From Enterobacteriaceae bacterium B14 (GTDB lineage Bacteria > Pseudomonadota > Gammaproteobacteria > Enterobacterales > Enterobacteriaceae), in NCBI GenBank assembly GCA_000307305.1, contig DF158882.1, positions 867,495-931,494 of the forward strand: 64,000 nucleotides of DNA. The letters run 5' to 3'. Positions 47,033 through 56,279 of the stretch are shown here, piece after piece; positions within the stretch are counted from its first letter, which is position 1; the number at the start of each line of letters is the position of its first letter. The position numbers were made by a program, and so were the translations under genes. A model generated the notes under the pieces. It had not been told where the DNA came from. It made no database searches and saw nothing but the letters and a program-made list of their open reading frames with translations.

Positions 47033-47761
47033 ATGCCCATCACGGCAAACTCATTATACCGTGACAGTTTTAACTTTATGCGTAACCAATTGGTTAGCAT
47101 TTCGATCTTATCACTGTTGATAGCCTTCATCTCAATTATACTGGCACAGGCATTTAGCCCCGAAATTACCGTTCAGGACTTAACCAACTTAGAAGCAAAT
47201 ATGGCCGGGGGAGCTAACCCCGACCTGGTTCAGCAACAAAGTAACCAGTTGCTAGGGAAATTAGTCCCACCTCTGTTAATTAGTATTGTTACCACCGCCC
47301 TGTTTGCCGGTAGCTTATTATCATTAATTCAATTGACGTCCCAAGGGCATCGCGTTAGTGCGCTGCGTGCATTAGGTGCTTCAGCCCCAATGCTGCCTCG
47401 CCTATTGCTTCTTTTTACCCTCTCGATTCTGCTCGCTGTTATCGGGGCAATGCTCTTTTTTATCCCAGGGGTCATTATCGCCATCTTACTTAGCATGGCT
47501 CCCATTGTTTTAATGGTAGAGAAAAACGATATCTTTGCTGCCTTTAAACAGAGCTACAAGCTCGTCATATCAAATTTAGGTTTAATTCTGCCTATCCTGC
47601 TTTTTTGGGCAGCTGCAAAACTGTTTATTTTCTTTATTGCATTAAAAGTTGGCGCGCTTTCGACTGCAGTGACCGTCACCGTTATGGCTGCCCTGAGTAA
47701 TTTAGTAACAGCTTTCGTTCTGGTTTATCTTTTCCGACTTTACACCCAATTACGGAAGTAA
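47033..47761 (+). CDS. yciC: UPF0259 family inner-membrane protein YciC
   Basis: A 242-residue integral membrane protein with about 6 hydrophobic segments. E. coli YciC features include ITANSLYRDSFNFMRNQL (3-20) and HRVSALRALGASAPMLPRLL (about 107-126). It is linked to envelope phospholipid or cyclopropane phenotypes through the yciCBA cluster; its direct function is not known. AAGGAG lies 7 bases before the ATG at 47033. An earlier start at 46844 adds 63 residues without membrane features and is rejected. In E. coli yciB and yciA follow directly. Here two genes and an ERIC element intervene. Confidence 0.9.
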   Translation: MPITANSLYRDSFNFMRNQLVSISILSLLIAFISIILAQAFSPEITVQDLTNLEANMAGGANPDLVQQQSNQLLGKLVPPLLISIVTTALFAGSLLSLIQLTSQGHRVSALRALGASAPMLPRLLLLFTLSILLAVIGAMLFFIPGVIIAILLSMAPIVLMVEKNDIFAAFKQSYKLVISNLGLILPILLFWAAAKLFIFFIALKVGALSTAVTVTVMAALSNLVTAFVLVYLFRLYTQLRK

Positions 47762-47877
47762 TATTTCTCCCCTCTTTTCACCGAGAGGGGATATATCCCC
47801 ATTTCCCCGCTATTTCCATAAATAAATCTGAAGTAACGCCATGTTCAACTTTCCATATTCACGTCGACTATTCCCTC

Positions 47878-48504
47878 TTAGCGGGATGATGCCGCTTTGA
47901 GTTCAGGATCAACGATACTGTATATTTTATTTCCAAACGGTGATGCCAATAGTTTCTCTATCTCTATCGCGATATCACTACGGTTAACAAAACCGTGTAC
48001 TTCCTGCTGCACATAGAGTTTTGCTCTGTTTGTCGGCTCACCATTAAGCAAACCACCTGGGCGCAGAATGCAGTAATCGAGTTTGCTGGTTTGCAGCCAG
48101 CTTTCTGCCAATGATTTTTCCCGCACGGCCTGCCCAAATGCCGCTTTAGAGCGTTCGGATAGGGTCGGCCAGCTATCGCCACACCCAAGCGATGTCACCA
48201 TTAACATGCGTGAAATACCGTTTTTCTCTGCGCAGTCGATGATGGTTCGGTGTGCCAAATAATCTTTGCTACCGCCCATTGTCGAAATAATAATAGCCTC
48301 ACTCCCCGCCAGCTGACAGGCGCTGTTTACCACGTGTTCATCGCTGGCATCTCCCTGAATAACCCGTACACCACTCTCTTTTAATCGCTGAACATCTTCA
48401 TCTTGGCGAATAACCGCAATAACGGGTTGCCCACGCTTAATGGCCTGCTGCAACAACCAAGCGCCTGTTCCTTTCGATGCCCCAAAAATCAACCATGTAC
48501 TCAT
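47878..48504 (-). CDS. NAD(P)-binding SDR-like protein (atypical/NmrA type)
   Basis: A 208-residue Rossmann protein. The N-terminal dinucleotide motif is GASKGTGAWLL (residues 8-18), a G-x-x-G-x-G type of atypical short-chain dehydrogenases. The middle (IIISTMGGSKDYLAHRTIIDCAEKNG) and LRPGGLLN (about 147-154) resemble the NmrA/SDR_a5 group. There is no YxxxK pair in the usual place, so it may bind NAD(P) for sensing or a divergent redox step. The gene is on the opposite strand to yciC and 240 bases after a SulP gene on the same strand, with no shared operon obvious. It is not at this location in E. coli. Confidence 0.82.
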   Translation of the reverse strand: MSTWLIFGASKGTGAWLLQQAIKRGQPVIAVIRQDEDVQRLKESGVRVIQGDASDEHVVNSACQLAGSEAIIISTMGGSKDYLAHRTIIDCAEKNGISRMLMVTSLGCGDSWPTLSERSKAAFGQAVREKSLAESWLQTSKLDYCILRPGGLLNGEPTNRAKLYVQQEVHGFVNRSDIAIEIEKLLASPFGNKIYSIVDPELKAASSR

Positions 48505-48743
48505 TCGTTTTGATCCTATTGTTGAACGTGCTGTCGAGCATTCAGTTTAGCCGCTAGTTTCTGAAAGGCAGTGACTTGCTTTGCCAATAGTTAACGTTGT
48601 CACCGTTCCCCACTCCGTCACTTCATCCCAGACCGTATCGAATTTATTCCCACCAACCAACGTACACACGGCTAATGCATCAACTACCTCAAGCAGAGAT
48701 ACCTGATAACTAAAAACCAATAAAAGGATATGCCGCTTTCTGT

Positions 48744-50447
48744 TTACCCTATCTCTTGTACACTCTCTTTGCTCTGAATAAACTTCAGCGCCAAATAGAG
48801 GTCAGGTATCAGCAGTAGCTCATTGTCTACCGCACCACTACCGCGATTGTCATTAAACCAACGGGTCAGTTCTGTTCTGCGCCCTGCCAGAACTAGCGCA
48901 ATATTTCTGCTACGTAAATCTCGCTTCAGCTCATCGATTGCCGCCAGCACGCTGATATCGGCATGCGTAAAGCTGGCGACTGCATCAATCACTACCCAAC
49001 GAGGCTCAAACGGCATTCCGTCCACAAGATTGAGAATTCGCCGTTTAAAATAGGCAACGTTGAAATAGGTCAACGGGGAGTTGAAACGGTACATCATCAC
49101 CCCCGGAACAGGCTCTACATTGGAACCATTACCCAGCGAATGAATCATCCCCTCTTCATTGACCCCCAGAAGCTGCTCCGTTGGACGAAAGACGGTTCTT
49201 AAAAATTGCAACAGCCCAACCATCACAGCCAGACCAATACCGGGAAGCACCCCAATAAGCAGTACGCCTAGGAAGGTGATCAGTGCCAGACGAAACGCCG
49301 GAGGATTACGTTTTCTTAGCTGCCATATCCCCTTGATATCCAAAAGAGACCAAGAGGCGTACATCAATACAATACCCAGTGCGGCAACAGGTATGTACTG
49401 CAATGGCTTAGTAAAAAAGAGAAGCACGATAGCGATAGCTACTGCGGCAATCACAGAGACTAGCTGGCTTTTTCCACCATTTGCATCGTTAACGGCCGTG
49501 CGAGAATCCGCACCGCTAATGGCGAAACCTTGGGAAAGGCCCGAGACAATGTTCACGATCCCCAATGCCCTAAACTCTGCATCTGCGTTAACTTCATAGC
49601 CATTTTTCGCAGCAAAGCTTCGTGCCGTCAGCATCATGCTCACAAAGCTAATCAGAGCTAAGTTCAATGCAGGGATGACCAAATCCCTCATGAGCCCCGG
49701 CTGAAACGTAGGCCATTTAACGATTGGTAAGCCGCCATTGAACCCACCAATCAACGCTAAACCTCTCGCTGAAAGATCAAATCCCCAACAGACAATAACA
49801 GCCAAAACAATAGCAATCAGTGGTGCGGGCCAGTTGGGCCTGATCTTTTTAATCAGCATCAGCGTGACTAGCGTCATCAGTGAGATACCAAGTGTCAGCG
49901 GATCACTATGTAAAAGATTTTTAGGCAGAGAAAGAATTCGTTCAATAAGCTGCGATGATGTAGGAGTGAAACCACTAATTTTACCAAGTTGATCGACCAT
50001 GATAGTGATAGCAACACCGTTCAATAACCCAGAAAGAATGGGTCGAGAAAGGAGATCGGCTATCGCTCCTAATCGAAAACGGCTAGCAATCAAACACCAA
50101 GCACCCATCATCAGTGTCATCATGATGGTCAGTTGCCAGTGCCGCTCTGGGTCGCCTAGCGCCAACGGTGTAACAACAGCGGCAATCACAGCACACGTTG
50201 CAGCATCTGGCCCGACGATCAATTGGCGGGATGAGCCGAATAACGCATAGGCGATCATGGGTAAGATACAGGAGTAAAGGCCGACAATTGCGCTAACACC
50301 CGCCAACTCGGCATACGCAATCGCAACAGGCAAAGCGACAGCTGCCACCGATAAGCCCGCTCGAAAATCAGGTTTTAGCCAACTTCGGTTATAAGTACGT
50401 AAATTTACCAGTCCGGGCATCCAACGCCCTAAATCATTCCACTGCAT
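48744..50447 (-). CDS. SulP-family anion transporter with STAS domain
   Basis: An inner-membrane SLC26/SulP transporter of 567 residues. The membrane domain (about 1-410) starts LRTYNRSWLKPDFRAGLSVAAVALPVAIAYAELAGVSAIVGLY (shown in part by AIAYAELAG), the conserved SulP substrate region. The GADSRTAVNDANGGKSQL stretch (about 315-332) is typical. The cytoplasmic STAS domain is at about 440-555 (WVVIDAVASFTHADISVLAAI). It is not DauA, which has a different N-terminus. The anion (sulfate, bicarbonate or carboxylate) cannot be told from sequence. It is monocistronic or precedes the NAD(P)-binding gene at a distance. Confidence 0.9.
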   Translation of the reverse strand: MQWNDLGRWMPGLVNLRTYNRSWLKPDFRAGLSVAAVALPVAIAYAELAGVSAIVGLYSCILPMIAYALFGSSRQLIVGPDAATCAVIAAVVTPLALGDPERHWQLTIMMTLMMGAWCLIASRFRLGAIADLLSRPILSGLLNGVAITIMVDQLGKISGFTPTSSQLIERILSLPKNLLHSDPLTLGISLMTLVTLMLIKKIRPNWPAPLIAIVLAVIVCWGFDLSARGLALIGGFNGGLPIVKWPTFQPGLMRDLVIPALNLALISFVSMMLTARSFAAKNGYEVNADAEFRALGIVNIVSGLSQGFAISGADSRTAVNDANGGKSQLVSVIAAVAIAIVLLFFTKPLQYIPVAALGIVLMYASWSLLDIKGIWQLRKRNPPAFRLALITFLGVLLIGVLPGIGLAVMVGLLQFLRTVFRPTEQLLGVNEEGMIHSLGNGSNVEPVPGVMMYRFNSPLTYFNVAYFKRRILNLVDGMPFEPRWVVIDAVASFTHADISVLAAIDELKRDLRSRNIALVLAGRRTELTRWFNDNRGSGAVDNELLLIPDLYLALKFIQSKESVQEIG

Positions 50448-50955
50448 GTTTATTCATCCGATGTTCTTGTACATTAATAATGCAAGTTGCAGACATATTG
50501 GCTACCACTCAAATTATGATGTATCTATATATCCAGCATCAAGGCAGCAAAAGAGAGACACAATGTCTCTCTTTAATCCCGATGAACTTATCGTAATAAG
50601 TGACCTGGGCAAGGCCCATAGAGAGGCCGAGTAGTAAGCACAACTAACGTAGAAACGACGTCACGTATGACGGGTATATACCCAAAATCGTTCGATTTGC
50701 TTGAAGGCGGCGACGCAGTGAATCCTTCGGAGCTTACATAAGTAAGTGACCCAGGTGAGCGAACACAAGCAGCTTGAAGTATTAAGGGTATGCACACTTA
50801 TTTACATTGGGTTGAGTATAATGCCTTCTACGCGATCAATACTCTTTAATCTGTTCTTTACACAGTAGTATTTCAGGCAGATATAGAAAGCGTCAGGTTC
50901 TATCCACCAGCACGATCGGGTATAGTCTGTCGCATACTGACATATGGATTAATCT
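50448..50955. other. Intergenic region SulP-yciB with ERIC element
   Basis: A 508-base gap. It holds a 23-codon frame (50563-50634, after AGAGAGA) that may be a chance or relic ORF, an ERIC element (50677-50792), and the yciB promoter region after it. Confidence 0.6.
50677..50792 (-). repeat. ERIC repeat element
   Basis: A 116-base intergenic repeat starting TATACCC and ending GGGTATG, with the ERIC core in the middle: GTGAATCC..GGAGCTTACATA and AAGTAAGTGACCCAGGTGAGCG (broken here to the parts GGAGCTTACATAAGTAAGTG and CAGGTGAGCG). ERIC elements are non-autonomous palindromic repeats common in Yersinia, Serratia, Photorhabdus and other Enterobacterales. As RNA it folds into a long hairpin. 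Confidence 0.92.
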
Positions 50956-51507
50956 ATGAAGCAACTTCTCGACTTTATACCAATTATCATCTTTTTTATT
51001 TTCTATAAAACTTACGATATTTTTACTGCGACGGGTGCGATGATTATCGCGACCGGCATAGCATTAGGCCTGAGCTATTTGCTGTATCGCAAGATAGAGA
51101 AGATGACACTAATCACCTTCGCGCTGGTGCTCGTCTTTGGTTCTCTTACTATGATTTTCCACAGCGATGCGTTTATTAAGTGGAAAGTAACCGTTCTTTA
51201 CTCTCTCTTTGCTATAGCCTTACTCTTTAGTCAATTTGTTCTCAAGAAGACACTTATCCAACGTATGTTGGGCAAAGAGTTGACACTCCCCGATTCGGTA
51301 TGGAGCAGTCTCAATCTCTCTTGGGCGCTCTTCTTTCTTGCCTGTGGCCTCATTAATATCTACGTTGCATTTTGGCTACCACAGGATGTCTGGGTTAATT
51401 TTAAAGTATTTGGTTTAACCGCGATGACACTGGTTTTCACCCTTGTCAGTGGTGTTTATATCTATCGCCATATGCCAGAAGACCAGAAAACACCTAAAGA
51501 CGATTAA
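50956..51507 (+). CDS. yciB: Inner-membrane septation protein YciB (IspA/IspZ)
   Basis: A 183-residue membrane protein with 5 predicted helices. It starts [23 protein letters not shown], the family hallmark. [40 protein letters not shown] (about 113-153) also matches the family. It is needed for septation in Shigella and works with envelope assembly factors in E. coli (interactions with RodZ/elongasome proteins). It is 95 bases ahead of yciA and probably co-transcribed. Confidence 0.95.
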   Translation: MKQLLDFIPIIIFFIFYKTYDIFTATGAMIIATGIALGLSYLLYRKIEKMTLITFALVLVFGSLTMIFHSDAFIKWKVTVLYSLFAIALLFSQFVLKKTLIQRMLGKELTLPDSVWSSLNLSWALFFLACGLINIYVAFWLPQDVWVNFKVFGLTAMTLVFTLVSGVYIYRHMPEDQKTPKDD

Positions 51508-51602
51508 TATTTACGGCCTGAGAAGTTCTTATTTCTTAGATGGCTCTCAGGCCTCCTCCCCACCATGGAAATTAACACTCCTTTAAAGCAAATAATCATC
51601 AC

Positions 51603-52031
51603 ATGAATACACTATCTTCTCAGCCAACCGGAGAGTTGGTTTTACGTACGTTAGCCATGCCAGCAGATACCAACGCCAACGGCGATATCTTTGGCGGTTG
51701 GATTATGTCCCAGATGGATATCGGGGGTGCTATTTTAGCGAAAGAGATAGCGGAAGGCCGAGTGGTGACCGTTGCTGTTAACGGTATTACTTTTTTAAAG
51801 CCGGTTGCCGTAGGCGATGTGGTTTGCTGTTATGCACGCTGTATACAGACTGGGCGAAGTTCCCTCACTATCAAGATAGAAGTCTGGGTTAAGAAAGTTT
51901 CCAGTGCCCCAGTAGGGCAGCGCTATTGTGTCACTGAAGCGATTTTTACCTATGTGGCTGTCAATGAAGAAAGTAAGCCACGCCAGCTTCCTGCAGGGAA
52001 AATCAATCTTAAGTTAGAGGAATCGGCGTAA
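51603..52031 (+). CDS. yciA: Acyl-CoA thioesterase YciA
   Basis: A hotdog-fold hexameric thioesterase of 142 residues that hydrolyses a broad range of acyl-CoAs. The conserved LRTLAMPADTNANGDIFGGWIMSQMDIGG block (about 14-42, with the catalytic Asp44-type segment) matches E. coli YciA. A GRVVTVAVNGITFLKPVAVGDVV stretch forms the strand region. It is the last gene of the yciB-yciA unit and converges on tonB across a terminator. Confidence 0.95.
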   Translation: MNTLSSQPTGELVLRTLAMPADTNANGDIFGGWIMSQMDIGGAILAKEIAEGRVVTVAVNGITFLKPVAVGDVVCCYARCIQTGRSSLTIKIEVWVKKVSSAPVGQRYCVTEAIFTYVAVNEESKPRQLPAGKINLKLEESA

Positions 52032-52101
52032 CTCGCTCCGCTCATTACGCACTTTTACGCGAGTAGCCTTCTTAAATAGGTATTATCAGAAATAGAAATA
52101 A

Positions 52102-52142
52102 TCAGGGCGGGAAAGCATTCACCTTTCCTGCCCTGACTTTTA
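52102..52142. terminator. Bidirectional terminator, yciA / tonB
   Basis: A long stem of TCAGGGCGGGAAAG with CTTTCCTGCCCTGA (one mismatch) and a 7-base loop, ending CTTTT, between convergent genes. Confidence 0.85.
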
Positions 52143-52176
52143 TTACCGTCTTCGTCAATATCGTGATAATCGAAGC

Positions 52177-53001
52177 TTAGAGTTGTACGCTGCCATCAAT
52201 GTTGAACACGATGGTAACAGTCAGCCCTTTTCCCTCTTTCGCCTCGTAGCGCCACTTACGCATCGCTTGCTTCACTTCTCGTTCAAACATATTTTTCGGC
52301 GTTGCAGACAATATCTCGACATTACTGACGCGGCCATCGCTGTCTACGTCAAATTTCACTTTTACTCGACCTTCTATGCCCAGCGCTCTCGCTCTGTCTG
52401 GGTATTGAGGCTGAACACGGCTACGTGGCTTAGGTGATCCACCCGTTGGTGTGCCTGCCGCTGTGGCTGTCGCATTGGTATTTGAGCTTCTCACATTCGA
52501 GGCCACCGTATTGGGTGATGGCGTTGCAAACGGATCTGCATTTGTACTCGGCTTCACATTAGGTTTTGTATTAACTGTTTTTGTTGGTTCTACTCGCTCA
52601 CGTTTCACTTCAGTTTTTGGCTTAGGCTTCGGTTTAGGCTGCTCTTTTTTAACAGGAATCGGCTTTGGCTTAGGCGTCGGTTTTGGTGGCGGAGGAGGAG
52701 GTGGTGGTGGCTCAGGTTCTGGAATAGGTTCTGGTTCTACTGGTGTCGGCTCTGGTTCTGGCTGAGCAGGTGCTACGGCGGGTGCTGCACTGGCTGCGGG
52801 TTCAGCGGCGAATGCATCCATATTAATCATAACGACATCAAGTGGCGCCTCTACTTCTGGTTCGATCAACGCAGAATTATTGTGGGCGGAGGCATATAGG
52901 ACACCTGTAATCAAAATAGCATGTAAGCCTAGCGAGATCGTTACTGGCCAGGACAGCTTTCGGGTTTTAAAAAATGATTTTATTATCAATGTTTTTGGCA
53001 C
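52177..53001 (-). CDS. tonB: Energy-transducing protein TonB
   Basis: A 274-residue (239 in E. coli) periplasm-spanning protein that passes proton-motive energy from ExbB/ExbD to outer-membrane siderophore and B12 receptors. A single N-terminal helix (about 20-38) contains the S-x-x-x-H motif (Ser23, His27) needed for ExbB contact. A long Pro-rich spacer (about 70-125) has EPEP, nine consecutive prolines, then KPKP repeats. The C-terminal domain (about 190-274) contains QPQYPDRARALGIEGRVKVKFDV and ends IVFNIDGSVQL. The upstream region has a Fur-like site. The gene lies opposite to yciA as in E. coli. Confidence 0.96.
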   Translation of the reverse strand: MPKTLIIKSFFKTRKLSWPVTISLGLHAILITGVLYASAHNNSALIEPEVEAPLDVVMINMDAFAAEPAASAAPAVAPAQPEPEPTPVEPEPIPEPEPPPPPPPPPKPTPKPKPIPVKKEQPKPKPKPKTEVKRERVEPTKTVNTKPNVKPSTNADPFATPSPNTVASNVRSSNTNATATAAGTPTGGSPKPRSRVQPQYPDRARALGIEGRVKVKFDVDSDGRVSNVEILSATPKNMFEREVKQAMRKWRYEAKEGKGLTVTIVFNIDGSVQL

Positions 53002-53471
53002 GATATCAGCTATATTGAGAGTGTTACTTCATCCATAGTTGCATTTTAAATGCAAATAGCAATCATAATCAATAACAGATTCCAACAATCTGACTGGCCT
53101 CTCATTAAATCTGCGCCTTTTAACCAATACACCTCATAAAAAAAACCAAAAACAAACAATTGATGATTTATCCAGCTTTTAGATAGCTAGTTTGCTCAAT
53201 ATTATTAATTTTGTTTATTGAATATCAGTAATAATCATATGAAACAATATGTTGAAATGAATTATCACAGTGAGGTAAATATTAATAAAAATATCAATAT
53301 ATTTATCATTTTAATATCATTTATTAAAACAAAATATCGTTATGATAATAAAGATGACTAACACCACATAATAGAAATAATCTTTTCTATAAAGTAGTGA
53401 AACGCTATTTTTATTATATTTCATCTCTATGCTCTGATATATAATCAGTGCTGCAATCAACAAAGGGAGAC
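53002..53471. promoter_or_regulatory. tonB promoter with Fur site; AT-rich tract
   Basis: On the minus strand GATTATGATTGCTATTTGC (53052-53070) overlaps a stretch (GATTGCTATTTGCATTTAAA) that is identical to the E. coli tonB promoter region and fits a Fur box. The region from about 53140 to 53450 is extremely AT-rich (few G or C bases), typical of H-NS-bound DNA, and leads to the next small gene. Confidence 0.75.
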
Positions 53472-53687
53472 ATGATGATGCTTGCTCATACAAATATAAA
53501 AGACAATAGCAAACTCAACTTTGAGGAGATCCCCACCCAAGGGCTGGAAGGCGTACCCCTCCGCAGAGCGCGGATCCAGGGAGGATGGCTGGTGGCCTTG
53601 TCTACCGATGGCCCAGGAATGCTTTGCTTTATTCCAGACCAATATCATCTGTGGAATGGCCGTGATTTCTCTCTATCTAACCAATAA
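53472..53687 (+). CDS. Small protein of unknown function
   Basis: A 71-residue frame with AAAGGGA 5 bases before ATG 53472 (two more ATGs follow at once). Its C-terminal half reads VPLRRARIQGGWLVALSTDG and GMLCFIPDQYHLWNG, a compact motif resembling short prophage- and plasmid-type proteins with a GGWLV / FVPD-H-W pattern. It has no signal peptide and one Cys. It lies alone downstream of an AT-rich tract, and no homologous gene is present here in E. coli. I do not assign a function. The codon use and ribosome site suggest it is real. Confidence 0.6.
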   Translation: MMMLAHTNIKDNSKLNFEEIPTQGLEGVPLRRARIQGGWLVALSTDGPGMLCFIPDQYHLWNGRDFSLSNQ

Positions 53688-53867
53688 GGATTAATTAAGG
53701 AAACGTACAGTGTGATAAATATACTTCAATGATAATGACAACATGATTTTATATACGGCTGTATTACATATTATTTTAATTTTATTTTTCACTATCCCCA
53801 GCCACTTAATCTCTAAGCGCCTGGGGAGCCATTTCACCATCGTTTTCACTGACGCATCGTAATACGC
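53688..53867. other. Spacer between small gene and yciY
   Basis: A 180-base spacer, AT-rich in its first half. No feature is assigned; no T-tailed hairpin is obvious downstream of either gene. Confidence 0.4.
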
Positions 53868-54047
53868 CTATAACCACTCGTAAGCAACACTATAAAGCAG
53901 CGATCGATGATGCTGTATTCTCTTTAAGCTTCGAATTACATAGATATGTCGGTTTCTACTAGACTGTTGCTCTAACCAACGGCTGCGTCGTAGCCGCTTT
54001 TGTCGCTGCATACGCCAGCGGCTCACCTCTGTTCTACTGCGTTGCAT
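53868..54047 (-). CDS. yciY: Small basic protein YciY
   Basis: A 59-residue protein, below common length cut-offs. It begins MQRSRTEVSRWRMQRQ and continues with RRSRWLEQQSSRNRHI, aligning with E. coli YciY (57 residues). The frame is very rich in arginine (about a quarter). GGAAGA lies about 7 bases before the ATG. It is located upstream of and divergent from cls, as yciY is in E. coli. Its function is unknown; the basic charge would allow RNA or membrane binding, but that is inference. Confidence 0.82.
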   Translation of the reverse strand: MQRSRTEVSRWRMQRQKRLRRSRWLEQQSSRNRHIYVIRSLKRIQHHRSLLYSVAYEWL

Positions 54048-54278
54048 GGTTGTTCTTCCACTTTTAAGGTGGCGCTATTATGCTCCTATTTTTAATGAAG
54101 AGCATATATCCCTTGATAAATTGATATGGTAAACGCTTTCTTTTTCCCCTCTTTAATTGGACCATATCCCCTTAAAATAGCTCGAATTGATAAGCCATAG
54201 TGTAAGAAAAAAATTCCACACTGAATAAACTGTGCGTACACTCCCTTATAACATCTAGAGAATGGAATTTTCTTTGAT

Positions 54279-55739
54279 ATGACAACCTTTTATGCAGTGC
54301 TTAGTTGGGTCTCTTTATTCGGTTATTGGTTACTTATCGCGGGGGTAACACTTCGCATATTAATTAAGCGCCGTACCGTCCCTTCTGCTATGGCATGGCT
54401 CTGCGTTATTTTTATCCTCCCTTTGGTGGGCGTTTTTGCCTATCTTTTGTTTGGGGAACTACATCTAGGCAAAAAGCGAGCGGAACGCGCCAAAGAGATG
54501 TGGCCCTCAACTGCACGGTGGTTTAATGAACTAAAAGAGTGCAGCAATATCTTCACTACATCCAACAGCACCGTTGCCGCCCCCCTTTTCCAACTTTGTG
54601 AACACCGCCACGGTATCCCCGGTATACGTGGCAATCAGCTTCAGCTATTGACAACGACTGAAGATACGCTGAAAACCATGATCAATGATATTAACCTTGC
54701 ACGTAATAATATTGAGATGGTTTTCTATATCTGGCAGACGGGCGGATTAGTGGATAACGTCGCAGAAGCACTCATGGCAGCAGCACGACGCGGTGTACAT
54801 TGCCGGCTTCTTCTCGATTCTGCTGGTAGCCAAGCTTTCTTTCGTGGTACTTACCCAGAAATGATGCGTAAATCGGGCATCGAAGTAGTAGAAGCATTAA
54901 AAGTGAATGTGTTCCGTGTATTCCTACGTCGCATGGATCTCCGCCAGCACCGTAAGGTTGTGCTGATCGATAATCATATTGCCTACACAGGCAGTATGAA
55001 TATGGTCGACCCTCGCTTCTTTAAACAAAGCTCTGGTGTTGGGCAGTGGATAGATCTTATGGCACGCGTACAAGGACCTGTTGCTGCTATGGCTGGCGCG
55101 ATATATGCATGTGATTGGGAGCTGGAAACAGGCAAACGCATCATGCCTCAGCCACCACAAAACAGCATTTTACCTTTTGAAGAGGAAACGGGACACACAC
55201 TACAAATCATTGCCTCTGGCCCTGGATTCCCAGAAGAGATGATACATCAGGCATTGCTAACAGCGGTTTACTCTTCTCGTGAAGAGCTGATTATGACAAC
55301 GCCCTATTTTGTGCCCAGCGATGACCTATTGCACGCCATCTGCACCGCAGCGCTGAGAGGCGTGGATGTCAGTCTTATCGTGCCAAAGAAAAATGACTCT
55401 TTGATGGTGGGCTGGGCCAGCCGAGCATTCTTTAGTGAGCTGCTGCAAGCTGGCGTTAAAATCTATCAGTTTGAAAACGGATTACTGCATACCAAGAGTG
55501 TGCTGGTTGATGGTCAACTCAGTCTCGTCGGTACGGTTAATCTGGATATGCGTAGCCTATGGCTTAATTTCGAAATTACAATGGTCATTGATGATGATGG
55601 CTTTGGTGCCGATCTGGCACATGTGCAAAATGATTATATTGCTCGCTCTACTCCGATGGATCTCAACGTATGGATTAAGCGCCCAATGTGGCAACGAATC
55701 ATCGAGAGACTGTTCTATTTCTTCAGCCCACTGTTGTAA
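54279..55739 (+). CDS. clsA: Cardiolipin synthase A
   Basis: Inner-membrane phospholipase-D-type enzyme of 486 residues that joins two phosphatidylglycerols to cardiolipin and glycerol. Two N-terminal membrane helices lie at about 5-27 and 37-58. Both HKD motifs are intact: His224-x-Lys226-x4-Asp231 (HRKVVLID) and His404-x-Lys406-x4-Asp411 (HTKSVLVD). The length equals that of E. coli ClsA. The end FFSPLL also matches. yciU follows about 115 bases on. E. coli clsA is growth-phase and osmotically regulated; no site is visible here. Confidence 0.96.
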   Translation: MTTFYAVLSWVSLFGYWLLIAGVTLRILIKRRTVPSAMAWLCVIFILPLVGVFAYLLFGELHLGKKRAERAKEMWPSTARWFNELKECSNIFTTSNSTVAAPLFQLCEHRHGIPGIRGNQLQLLTTTEDTLKTMINDINLARNNIEMVFYIWQTGGLVDNVAEALMAAARRGVHCRLLLDSAGSQAFFRGTYPEMMRKSGIEVVEALKVNVFRVFLRRMDLRQHRKVVLIDNHIAYTGSMNMVDPRFFKQSSGVGQWIDLMARVQGPVAAMAGAIYACDWELETGKRIMPQPPQNSILPFEEETGHTLQIIASGPGFPEEMIHQALLTAVYSSREELIMTTPYFVPSDDLLHAICTAALRGVDVSLIVPKKNDSLMVGWASRAFFSELLQAGVKIYQFENGLLHTKSVLVDGQLSLVGTVNLDMRSLWLNFEITMVIDDDGFGADLAHVQNDYIARSTPMDLNVWIKRPMWQRIIERLFYFFSPLL

Positions 55740-55856
55740 TACTGTTTCCGGCTGATATTCTATCAAAATGCCAGTTATGCTACGTTTATCCGCCCTCATT
55801 AGAATGGTGGGCCACGCATACTGATAACGTTTAACTTTCGACAACGAGTCTTTTTT

Positions 55857-56180
55857 ATGGATCTGAATAACCGCCTTACTGAAGAAGAAGCTCTCGACCA
55901 AGCCTATGATATTTTTTTAGAGTTAGCTGCGGATAACCTCGATCCTGCTGATATTCTGCTCTTCAATCTGCAATTTGAAGAACGTGGTGGTGCAGAGCTC
56001 TTTGATCCGGGTGAAGATTGGGCTGAACACGTTGATTTCGACTTAAACCCAGATTTCTACGCTGAAGTCGTGATTGGCCTAGCCGAAGATGATGAGAGTG
56101 AGATTAATGACATTTTCGCCAGAGTCCTAATTTGCCGTGAAAAAGCGCATAAATTCTGCCATATTCTGTGGAAGATCTAA
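55857..56180 (+). CDS. yciU: DUF440 family protein YciU
   Basis: A 107-residue very acidic cytoplasmic protein. It matches E. coli YciU closely: [31 protein letters not shown] (3-33 in part) and [20 protein letters not shown] (about 36-55). DUF440 members resemble double-stranded DNA mimics and relate to HU-binding HI1450 of Haemophilus, so a DNA-mimic role is plausible. The ATG at 55857 is downstream of a GAGTC-type weak ribosome site. It follows clsA, as in E. coli. Confidence 0.94.
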   Translation: MDLNNRLTEEEALDQAYDIFLELAADNLDPADILLFNLQFEERGGAELFDPGEDWAEHVDFDLNPDFYAEVVIGLAEDDESEINDIFARVLICREKAHKFCHILWKI

Positions 56181-56217
56181 GAAAACCATAGAGTAAAAAA
56201 ATAAGAATGTTATAAAA

Positions 56218-56254
56218 AGCAGATCCCAGTGCATAGCTAGGATCTGCTTTTTTA
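56218..56254. terminator. Terminator after yciU
   Basis: Stem AGCAGATCC / GGATCTGCT with a loop of about 13 bases, then TTTTTTA, between the convergent yciU and oppF genes. Confidence 0.85.
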
Positions 56255-56279
56255 TGCTGTCATGAACACTGAATTTGCA

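Noticed and set aside
49159..49599. 146-codon plus frame inside the SulP gene
   Set aside because: Antisense to a well-matched SulP protein; no ribosome site or domain.
50588..50797. 69-codon minus frame
   Set aside because: It is a translation of the ERIC repeat.
52451..52765. Glycine-rich 104-codon plus frame
   Set aside because: It is the complement of the TonB proline-rich spacer.
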